A stretch of 33,720 bases of DNA from a virus. Below, in pieces: positions 11,939 through 19,353 of this stretch; the first letter of the stretch is position 1, and each line of letters starts with the position of its first letter. A program made the translations under genes and the position numbers. The DNA is taken from IMG/VR virus record IMGVR_UViG_3300046462_000521, positions 1-33,720 of that record. The stretch is one strand, 5' to 3'. Below the pieces are notes generated by a model. That model searched no databases. It had not been told where the DNA came from and saw nothing but the letters and a program-made list of their open reading frames with translations.

Positions 11939-12105
11939 AAAGCTATGTTGGACTTGATGTTACAGAAGAAGAACAGCTTAAAAATATGTTAGCGATGTTA
12001 ACGCTGGACGCCCTTAAAAAACGAAATCTAATAACCTTCCGTGTTGTTGGTAAGGGTAAGGATAAATGGCGCCGTGCAGTAATTCGACTCGTAGTCGCCC
12101 CATGA
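11923..12105 (+). CDS. hypothetical AT-rich small gene between polymerase halves, 60 aa
   Basis: It starts at GTG 11923 inside the preceding gene (16-base overlap, AAGG-type site at 11912). The protein is helical then basic (MHEQIESYVGLDVTEEEQLK, a Leu/Met-rich helix, then RVVGKGKDKWRRAVIRLVVAP) and could bind nucleic acid. The DNA is clearly AT-richer than both flanking genes, a sign of separate origin. No family was recognised. Its stop overlaps the polymerase start (ATGA), so polymerase translation is coupled to it. Confidence 0.6.
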   Translation: MHEQIESYVGLDVTEEEQLKNMLAMLTLDALKKRNLITFRVVGKGKDKWRRAVIRLVVAP

Positions 12106-13646
12106 AGATCATCCAGACCTCCGACCTTACCCCTTCTCTCTACACCACCCTCATGCAAGAGTTCGATGTCCGCAACGGCATCGACACGATGGTCACCTAC
12201 GAAGTTCTCGAGGCCTTGCTCCCGCAGCTAACCCCCGTCACGGCCGCGACCTACGCCTTCTCCCGTTCTTTGCAGGGCCCTATCCTCGAAATGAATATGC
12301 GCGGCCTCCGTGTTGACGAGGAGCGCCGCCAACAAGTCCTCCAAGAGTATCGCCTCGGCGTCATCCGTCTCACCGACAACCTTAACCGCATCATCCGTGA
12401 GGGCATTGGCTGGCAGTTCGAGATAACCAAGAACCGCAAATATGGCTGGCCCTCTGACGACCAGCTCAAGACCCTGTTCTTCGACGTGCTCGGTATCCCC
12501 GAAATCCGTAAGCGCAACACGCAGGGCGAGATGACCCGTACGGTCGATCATGATGCCCTCGAAAAACTGGAAGGGTACTTCTATGCAGAGACTATCGTTC
12601 GACATATCATCTCTCTCCGAGAACTCGGAAAGAAGATTTCTTTCCTTTCAACTTCAATCGACTCCGATGGACGACTACGCACTAGCTTTAATATTGCAGG
12701 TACTACAACAGGACGACTTGCTTCTTCGTTTTCGGATTTCGGGACAGGAACCAATTTACAGAACGTCGAAAATCTCCTCCGATCCATCTTCGTCGCCGAC
12801 CCAGGATACAAATTCTGCAACATCGACCTCGAACAGTCCGACGCCCGCGCCGTCGGTGCCATCCATTGGAACTTGTTCCGCGATAGCCGCTATCTTGACG
12901 CTTGTGAATCAGGTGATCTTCACACTTCCACTGCCCGATCTGGATTTCCTGCGCTTAACTGGAGCGGCGATCGTAGTGCTGACCGGCAGCTTGCTGATAC
13001 TAAGTTTTACCGTGAATTTAGCTATCGTGATGCTAGCAAGCGATTGGGTCATGGAACGAATTACCAGGGGCAACCCGACAAAATGGCCCGTGCCACCCAC
13101 ATCCCCCTCGCCAACATAGTTGCCTTTCAGCGTGCCTACCTCGCCCAGTTTCCCGCCTTCCCGTTGTGGTGGGAATGGGTAGAGCACCAAGTCCGCGATG
13201 TCCGTCGCATCGTGTCGCTGACCGGCCGCCAGCGCTACTTCTTCGGGCACCCGCGCGACCCTGAAACGATCCGCAAAGCCGTCGCGTACGAGCCTCAATG
13301 CGTCACCGCCGACGTAATCGACCGCGGCCTCCTAGACGTGTGGCGCGGCAACTTCTGCCAGCTCCTCCTTCAAGTTCACGACTCCATTCTGTTCCAGTTT
13401 CCTGCCGACCGCGAGGACGAGATTGTGCCGAAGGCGTTGGCGCTCGTGGAGCAGACGTTCCACTTAAAAGACGGCCGCGACTTCGTGATACCCGCAGAGG
13501 CCAAAGTTGGATGGAATTGGTCAGACTTTCGGGCTGACCAACCAGACCCCGACGCACTAAGGAAATTCAATGACACAGACAGACCGCGGCTCCGCACCAG
13601 AAAACCACAAAGTGTGCTTGACAGACTCGGAGCGTGCATTAGCTAA
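12102..13646 (+). CDS. family A DNA polymerase, polymerase domain with exo III remnant, 514 aa
   Basis: I start it at ATG 12102 (ATGA coupled); an in-frame ATG at 12066 preceded by AAGGATAA is possible. Residues 18-42 (EFDVRNGIDTMVTYEVLEALLPQL) correspond to exo III and the end of the proofreading domain; Asp28 is kept but the usual Tyr four residues before it is Arg24. Polymerase motifs follow: TTTGRLASS (201-209), NLQN (218-221), motif A DLEQSDARA (242-250), motif B R309-DAS-K313-RLG-H317-GTN-Y321, and motif C VHDS (425-428). His317 occupies the O-helix site that is Phe762 in E. coli Pol I and Tyr526 in T7, and Ser replaces the Glu of HDE. It ends KPQSVLDRLGACIS and overlaps the next gene by 77 bases. 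Confidence 0.92.
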   Translation: MKIIQTSDLTPSLYTTLMQEFDVRNGIDTMVTYEVLEALLPQLTPVTAATYAFSRSLQGPILEMNMRGLRVDEERRQQVLQEYRLGVIRLTDNLNRIIREGIGWQFEITKNRKYGWPSDDQLKTLFFDVLGIPEIRKRNTQGEMTRTVDHDALEKLEGYFYAETIVRHIISLRELGKKISFLSTSIDSDGRLRTSFNIAGTTTGRLASSFSDFGTGTNLQNVENLLRSIFVADPGYKFCNIDLEQSDARAVGAIHWNLFRDSRYLDACESGDLHTSTARSGFPALNWSGDRSADRQLADTKFYREFSYRDASKRLGHGTNYQGQPDKMARATHIPLANIVAFQRAYLAQFPAFPLWWEWVEHQVRDVRRIVSLTGRQRYFFGHPRDPETIRKAVAYEPQCVTADVIDRGLLDVWRGNFCQLLLQVHDSILFQFPADREDEIVPKALALVEQTFHLKDGRDFVIPAEAKVGWNWSDFRADQPDPDALRKFNDTDRPRLRTRKPQSVLDRLGACIS

Positions 13647-13866
13647 ATTAGCTGCAGCCGTAATAAGTTGGCATGGCGGAGTAATGACCTTTGCCCAATA
13701 TGACGAAGCTATGTATAAAATAATGTATTTTGCCCCGCTGAACTGGGTATGTGGTTGGGGTAACGGTACACTCCATAAAATGAATAATGATAAGCTGTGT
13801 GTTTTTGCTGCATGTGCGATGAATCTCGTCACTCAACAAGGTTTTGTATATAGAATTGTTGAATAA
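13570..13866 (+). CDS. hypothetical protein overlapping the polymerase 3' end, 98 aa
   Basis: ATG 13570 has AAGGA (13559-13563) well placed upstream, inside the polymerase gene, so the 77-base overlap appears genuine. The product (SERALAKLAAAVISWHGGVMTFAQYDEAMYKIMYFAPLNWVCGWGNG ... FVYRIVE) looks like a small alpha/beta protein with Trp and Cys. No family was recognised. The part beyond the polymerase stop is AT-rich, as in other accessory genes here. It ends one base before the next ATG. Confidence 0.65.
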   Translation: MTQTDRGSAPENHKVCLTDSERALAKLAAAVISWHGGVMTFAQYDEAMYKIMYFAPLNWVCGWGNGTLHKMNNDKLCVFAACAMNLVTQQGFVYRIVE

Positions 13867-13867
13867 A

Positions 13868-15088
13868 ATGTCGGTCCATGTGTTACCCGTCGCACGAGAA
13901 GGCCGGAAACTTCAGTCATGGATCGCTGGCTTTCTTGAACTGACCGAGCCCCTATGGTCTACCGAACCGTTTCGGTTGTGGGCCGCCATATCGGCGGTCG
14001 GCGGTGCGCTAGAGCGCAAGGTATGGATACGGTCGCAGGGTCGTAACATATTCCCTAACCTTTACGTCTTTCTTGTCGGCCCTCCAGGCTCCGGAAAGAC
14101 CCTCGCCGTAGACGTATGCTCTGACTTGTGGGCCATGCTGCCCGACCACAAGCTCGCTCCGGTCAGCCTTTCCAAAGCATCTTTGATGGACGAGGTGGCC
14201 GCCGCCAGCCGCATAGAGCCGCAACTCGATCCATCCTCTTTCAACAGCCTTCTCGTCGCATCCAAGGAACTTGGTGCCCTAATCCCCAACTACGACTCCG
14301 ACTTCTTGAACGCCCTTACATTCCTCTACGACTGCATCAAGTACGACGAGAAGCGGCGCGGCAACAAAGAGTACCTCATCATCGAGCGCCCGCAGATAAA
14401 TCTCATCGGATGCACAACACCGAGTTACCTCCTTGACACGATGCCTGCCGGAGCTTGGGATCAAGGTTTCTTAGCCCGCGTCATCCTCGTCTACAAAGAC
14501 ATTGTGGGGGAACGCAAACTCAACCTCGACGAGGAGGAAACCCAAGTCAACCCCTCACTGATGCGCGCCCTTGAGCACGACATTCAAACAATCGGTAATC
14601 TAGTCGGCAAGATGAAATTTACGTCTGAGGCAGCGCGGCGGATTAGTGACTGGGCTGATGACAAGGAGGGCCGTCCAGCCCATCCACGCCTCCAGCACTA
14701 TGTCACGCGCCGTCCCGTTCACGCTATTAAGCTCTCGATAATCGCGTCAGCTGATCGCGGCAACGACCTTCTCATTACAGTCGAGGACGTTAACGCTGCG
14801 ATCGACTGGCTCACCGCCGCTGAGATCGAGATGCCAAACCTATTCCTGGCAATGAAAACTGGTGGTGACGCTAATGTGGTCGCCGAGCTTATGCACTACT
14901 GCATGAACCTTCATGTTCGTGCCGAACAGGGTGCAGTCCCGATGCACTATCTTTATGAGTTCTTGCAGAACCGCGTCCCGTCGTACCGAGTAAATGCTAT
15001 CATTGATATGATGGTAAGATCGGGCTCGATCAAGGTAGATGTTGAGAAGGGCGTGTCGATGGTGACACCAAGGCCGACGATCTACTGA
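13868..15088 (+). CDS. P-loop ATPase, DUF3987-type primase/helicase-like, 406 aa
   Basis: It starts at ATG 13868, directly after the previous stop; an upstream in-frame TTG at 13844 is less likely. Walker A GPPGSGKTLA (71-80) follows WAAISAVGGALERKVWI, the opening typical of DUF3987-like proteins in phages and mobile elements. Later segments include LLVASKELGALIP, INLIGCTTPSYLLDTMP (a Walker B/sensor-like strand) and GAWDQGFLARVILVY with the expected Arg. The C-terminal 80 residues look like a winged helix (AVPMHYLYEFLQNRVPSYRVNAIIDMMVRSGSIKV). Likely role: replication initiation or helicase loading with the polymerase just upstream; exact activity unknown. It is the last + strand gene and overlaps the converging virion gene by 7 bases. 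Confidence 0.78.
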   Translation: MSVHVLPVAREGRKLQSWIAGFLELTEPLWSTEPFRLWAAISAVGGALERKVWIRSQGRNIFPNLYVFLVGPPGSGKTLAVDVCSDLWAMLPDHKLAPVSLSKASLMDEVAAASRIEPQLDPSSFNSLLVASKELGALIPNYDSDFLNALTFLYDCIKYDEKRRGNKEYLIIERPQINLIGCTTPSYLLDTMPAGAWDQGFLARVILVYKDIVGERKLNLDEEETQVNPSLMRALEHDIQTIGNLVGKMKFTSEAARRISDWADDKEGRPAHPRLQHYVTRRPVHAIKLSIIASADRGNDLLITVEDVNAAIDWLTAAEIEMPNLFLAMKTGGDANVVAELMHYCMNLHVRAEQGAVPMHYLYEFLQNRVPSYRVNAIIDMMVRSGSIKVDVEKGVSMVTPRPTIY

Positions 15089-18000
15089 AACTTTCTAAGT
15101 TTCAATTCCTGCGCCTTTGCCCAAATGTCGTTGTCACTTCCCACCGACTGGATACCCAGTTCTATGCGGGCCGAGTGACGCGCCGTTCCGATAAGGCTAT
15201 CAATCATTTTCAACTGCATACCCAACGGTAATTGCCGCGTTGAGTCCCGCATAGCATCAAGCAGTTGTTTCGACAACTGCCCTGATCGTTGTTCCAGGTT
15301 GTGGAATTGATCTTCGGTCAGCCGAACCCCGCCTGCCATCGAGCGATCTAATCGTCCCGGTCCCACACCAATTTGAGCGAGCCATTGTGCCGTAGGATCA
15401 CCCGCGTAGCGGTTGAAGTTGACCCCCCGCGATGGGATAGGCTCTCCGAACATATCTGGTCTATTGGGAATGTCCCAACTCGTGACAGGCATACGCGCCC
15501 GCAAATCCTGAAACATCCCTGCCAGTCCCGGTTCCACTTCCTTCGAGTACGGATCGAGTATATGCCTATTCGCCTGCCCCAAGAACGAACTGTATGGAAT
15601 CGCCCCCAACGCGATACTGTTGAGGTAACGCGGCGCGTTGCGGCCAGGATCATGGATTGCGTCGTTGAGGTTTGCAACGTCTCGGAAAAAACCTTCATCA
15701 AGTACGGTTCGCAGCGTGGCTTGCATATATGCTACTGCCGCCTTTCCTAAGTCATCATCCTTTGTAAACTCTCGTGTCTCCCATAAGTCAGCTGCGAGTT
15801 GCAGCAGCTTGCTCGGGTATCCAAGTCCTGCTATAGGCACCTGCAAGTTTCCAATTGTCATGCTGTTGGGTTGATTATTAAGCAGCCATTCACTGCGTTT
15901 CTTAGGGTCCGTCGGGCCCGCCCCTGTGATACCCCCGCTAGCCGCCCAGAGCAGTCCACCCCCAAGCAGTCCAGTCCCAAAGATTACCTTTCCCCAAGCC
16001 TCATCAAAAGCCGCCCCGCTACCGCGCATCAGCAACTGATTCCGCATTTCCTGTGACCCAAAAGCCAGCGGCGTGCGCTTTACAATGGATTCCCGTATCT
16101 GCTCGAACGCGATTTTCGTAAACGGGAACATCAACTTAGCCATCACGTGAGAGTCGGTCCAACGCGCCAGCCCTGCTTGATATGTACCGAACTGCGTCTT
16201 GCGCTGGAACATGGAGGTATCCGCCACGTCACGCGCACGTGCCGTCATATCTGCTGTGGGATTGGTCCGAAGATCAGCTACGCGCTGCGCTAGTGCATCC
16301 CCTGACAACCCTTCATCTAGTCCTTGCCGCATCGTAAGTTCGTATAACGCCTGCGTATAGAACTGCACGCGTCCCATCTGATGAATGCCCGCCACAAATT
16401 TGAGAGGTTGCCCAAACGCTGTTGTGACGGCAGGGCCAAATGGCGAGTTGCCACCCCACGGATTAGAGGTAGTCGTGTCACCTGGTAGAGGTATTTGGTG
16501 GCCAGCGTGATATGCTTCAAGGGCCGGGCGCACGCCGTCCCATGCGCCGCGCGCCAATGATTCAAACCCGGCTCCGGCTTCCCGCATGTATGCCCGGTCG
16601 CCCGTCCCACCCAACGTACGCACCGCCCCCACCGCGCCCGATATGCCCGCTTCCACCGGCTGCAGCAACACCCGCAAGTTATTCCCGATCACATACCCCA
16701 CGTGCGTATATAGCCCCGATAGCCACGCGTTGATTGCCCACCATGTCACCGCCCGACCAATCGGCCCCATCGTCGGGGTTGTATTTTTAACCAGCTGATT
16801 CAGTTGTCGTGGTGTCGGCAGGTTCTTACCCTGCGCCGCCATCTGCAAAAGCTCGTCGTAGGACCGCCCCGTGTTGCGCTGCAACAGCGTATTCAAATCG
16901 GCGTTTGTATCCAGTGTCTTATTTAATTCACGAAGCGCTCTACCAGCGTGGCCCCATTCCGAGGTGGATTGCTTGATCTTGCCCATTATCATTTCAAGGC
17001 GCGTAATCGCCTTTGCCAACTCCAGCGGATTCCCGCTCTCTGACGCCTCTATCATACGTGCCCTGACATCTGCGGATGATTGCAGTATCAACCGTTGCGC
17101 CGACGCTATCTCCTCAGCCGTATATGCCTGTCCTATCCGATTAACTTCAAGCTGCGAAATATCCATCCCCAGCGAGTCGGCCAAGTCCAACAGCTGCGCC
17201 TGTGTTGCGCTGCCCTTCTGGTCACCTACCGAGTCTTTGTTGTACGTGGTCGCATCCCTGATGGCTTGGTCAACGTCTTGGGGGCTGTCGAGGGACTCGA
17301 GTTTGAACTCGCCGGACTTGCTGCGGAGTCGGGTTTCACCGCTTGCGGCGAAGGGCTCGTTTGGGCCGACGGGGACATTGCTTTCAGCCTTAAAAGTAGC
17401 TCCGCTTGGGCTGACCTCTGCAGGTTTTTCAAGAGGGTTCTCTCCATCGGCGACAGCCATTCTTCCATTGTCGCCTGATTCAGGTACGCTAGTTCCTGTC
17501 TCGTCGATTGGAGGCGTTCCTCCGGGCTTGGTCCCCCCTCCAGTTCGGGCGGCTCTAGCTCTACGTCGGGCATTTTCTATCTCCGGTCTAAGCATCGCGG
17601 CGACACGATCTCGTTCGGCAGCTTGCTCGTTAGCAAGTTTCAATATATCTTCTGGAGTAGCCGACGTAGCGCGTTCGCCGCGCGAGATCGCCGCGAGATC
17701 GGCCTCGTGAACATCAGCGAAGTTAGCCGATACGTTACGCTCCGGCGCGACCACTGTCTCATCGCGCGGCGTTGCCAGAAGGCGATCATAGACGCCTCGT
17801 ATCTCATCGCTAATCGGCGCGCGCAGTCGCGCCACTGTCTGGTAAATCGACGTGAGCCAGTCACGGAACTTTGCGAATACCCCCGCAAGGCGCGCTGTCG
17901 GCGCGACACCCTCCATCATGTACCGCTCAAACCCACGTGCTATCAGTTCATGATTCGCGCGCGTTGGCCGGTCTCCCTTCATCTGAAGCCATGCCTTCAC

Positions 18001-19353
18001 GGCGTTCACGTCAGCAATTAAGTCAGCTGGAGCCAGTGGATGCTGTGCATCTTTCAGAAGCTCCTCAAACCAACCATGCGCCATCTCGTGTAGAAACGTC
18101 GAGGCGTCAGCGCTCTGCATAAGCCGTATCGTGTTTGTCGAGAGTGTCAATGCACCGCGTTGTGAACCTTCTGCGCCCTCAATTGTCGGGGCATCACGGT
18201 CGTATAGTTCTCGTGCGCTGCCAAGCGCACCCTGGAACCGCGCAGCACGTGCCTCATAGTGGGCTTGTTGCAACGCGCCAGCGTAACGTGCCTCTTCGGC
18301 AGGGCGGCCCGCTGCCTGGAGGTCGCGTGCCACTTCGGCGGCGATGGTGGGGCGCCGCTGGAGAAGGTTGAGGACGTTAGGAGGCTCGGCTGCTGCCGCG
18401 GCAGGTGTCATTACAGATTCGGATACAGGTTCAAGAGCCGCTTGCAGCTCCGGCATTGCCGCCCGTGCGTCTCGATACGCCCCTGCTATTTCCGGCGATA
18501 CCTCTAGCAGCCGTTTATCTGTCGCCGCGATGACACTCTGCAATTCTGCTGGCGATTCTTCCAATGACTCTTTAATACTGTTAAGCGTATTGCGTTGATG
18601 CAACAGCGCGTCATACTCTTGAAATGCCTCAGGGGCAAGCCGCCGTGCTGCCTCATTGATGTCTGTTGCGGGCGTAAGCGTCGTCGGTTCCTCCGGCATC
18701 GCCGGTGAGATAACCTCCTGAGTCGGCGGGTGTTCCTGTGAGGGCGCAAATGCCTGTCGTGCAGTCTCGTTCGGAGACATACCCGGATAGCGCTCATCCG
18801 TTATCCCTAACTCGTGGGCCGTTCTAAGGGCCTGACTCATCGCAGGTGGATGCGGCGCAAGGCGTAACAGTCCACCTTCTGGTGAGGCCTCCATACCAGC
18901 CGAGGCGGCCCCGCCAACAGCCCCAACAAACCCACTCATCTCGGCCATGCCGCGCGCTACGGAATAAGGTCCGCGCAGCAACAAATCGGCTGCCATATAT
19001 GCAGGCCGAATTACCGTTTCATTAAACTCACGCAGCGTGCGCGTGGCCGCATCGGTGCCCTCTTTATGCGCATCAAGGAGACCTCGCTCCTTCATCCAGG
19101 CTTCGGCCTCGGGATCAATCTGACCGAGCGGCCGTGTACCCCAACCATTCCTAAACCCCATCTTAAACTTATCGAGGTCATGTTCTGGTTGGCTAAAAAG
19201 GAAGTCGTAGATCGACCCACCTAAACTCTTGTGTTCGTAAACAGAGCGTGGCCCAAGAAACTGATCTACAGTCTGTTCAGGCGGTGACACCGGCGTATTC
19301 TCATACGCCGCGCGCGGCCCCAAAAACTCATCTACAGTCGGTCGGTCGCTCAT
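15082..19353 (-). CDS. giant ejection protein with HEMAH metalloprotease motif, 1423 aa
   Basis: The largest gene in the window is the last of the virion operon, with an ATGA-type overlap with the gene upstream. Residues 5-19 and 27-41 hold two copies of T-V-D-E/Q-F-L-G-P-R-x-x-Y-E. STFLHEMAHGWFEELL (418-433) is a zincin HExxH motif (H422, E423, H426), followed by ARGFERYMMEGVAP ... FRDWLTSIYQ, a combination common in phage large polyvalent or DNA-ejection proteins. Hydrophobic stretches near residues 138-152 and in the C-terminal third (WWAINAWLSGLYTHVGYVIGN; VIFGTGLLGGGLLWAASGG) could insert in a membrane. Position and size match T7 gp16-type internal core proteins, which form a trans-envelope channel. 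The protease target is unknown. Confidence 0.8.
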   Translation of the reverse strand: MSDRPTVDEFLGPRAAYENTPVSPPEQTVDQFLGPRSVYEHKSLGGSIYDFLFSQPEHDLDKFKMGFRNGWGTRPLGQIDPEAEAWMKERGLLDAHKEGTDAATRTLREFNETVIRPAYMAADLLLRGPYSVARGMAEMSGFVGAVGGAASAGMEASPEGGLLRLAPHPPAMSQALRTAHELGITDERYPGMSPNETARQAFAPSQEHPPTQEVISPAMPEEPTTLTPATDINEAARRLAPEAFQEYDALLHQRNTLNSIKESLEESPAELQSVIAATDKRLLEVSPEIAGAYRDARAAMPELQAALEPVSESVMTPAAAAAEPPNVLNLLQRRPTIAAEVARDLQAAGRPAEEARYAGALQQAHYEARAARFQGALGSARELYDRDAPTIEGAEGSQRGALTLSTNTIRLMQSADASTFLHEMAHGWFEELLKDAQHPLAPADLIADVNAVKAWLQMKGDRPTRANHELIARGFERYMMEGVAPTARLAGVFAKFRDWLTSIYQTVARLRAPISDEIRGVYDRLLATPRDETVVAPERNVSANFADVHEADLAAISRGERATSATPEDILKLANEQAAERDRVAAMLRPEIENARRRARAARTGGGTKPGGTPPIDETGTSVPESGDNGRMAVADGENPLEKPAEVSPSGATFKAESNVPVGPNEPFAASGETRLRSKSGEFKLESLDSPQDVDQAIRDATTYNKDSVGDQKGSATQAQLLDLADSLGMDISQLEVNRIGQAYTAEEIASAQRLILQSSADVRARMIEASESGNPLELAKAITRLEMIMGKIKQSTSEWGHAGRALRELNKTLDTNADLNTLLQRNTGRSYDELLQMAAQGKNLPTPRQLNQLVKNTTPTMGPIGRAVTWWAINAWLSGLYTHVGYVIGNNLRVLLQPVEAGISGAVGAVRTLGGTGDRAYMREAGAGFESLARGAWDGVRPALEAYHAGHQIPLPGDTTTSNPWGGNSPFGPAVTTAFGQPLKFVAGIHQMGRVQFYTQALYELTMRQGLDEGLSGDALAQRVADLRTNPTADMTARARDVADTSMFQRKTQFGTYQAGLARWTDSHVMAKLMFPFTKIAFEQIRESIVKRTPLAFGSQEMRNQLLMRGSGAAFDEAWGKVIFGTGLLGGGLLWAASGGITGAGPTDPKKRSEWLLNNQPNSMTIGNLQVPIAGLGYPSKLLQLAADLWETREFTKDDDLGKAAVAYMQATLRTVLDEGFFRDVANLNDAIHDPGRNAPRYLNSIALGAIPYSSFLGQANRHILDPYSKEVEPGLAGMFQDLRARMPVTSWDIPNRPDMFGEPIPSRGVNFNRYAGDPTAQWLAQIGVGPGRLDRSMAGGVRLTEDQFHNLEQRSGQLSKQLLDAMRDSTRQLPLGMQLKMIDSLIGTARHSARIELGIQSVGSDNDIWAKAQELKLRKFQ
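15086..15104. terminator. hairpin at the convergent gene junction
   Basis: TGAAACTT TCT AAGTTTCA is a perfect 8-bp inverted repeat with a 3-base loop, exactly where + and - strand operons meet. It overlaps the + stop codon and the - gene's last codons. No long U tract follows on either strand, so any terminator activity would be weak or factor-assisted. Confidence 0.4.

Noticed and set aside
11481-12101. Group I intron or intein splitting the DNA polymerase
   Set aside because: No intein splice residues or intein blocks and no homing endonuclease are visible. The interval is filled by coupled small ORFs, and each polymerase half has its own start or stop.
16871-17710. + strand frame of 279 codons opposite the giant ejection protein
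   Set aside because: Serine-rich shadow of the - strand gene, which has a protease motif upstream and continuous coding across this stretch.
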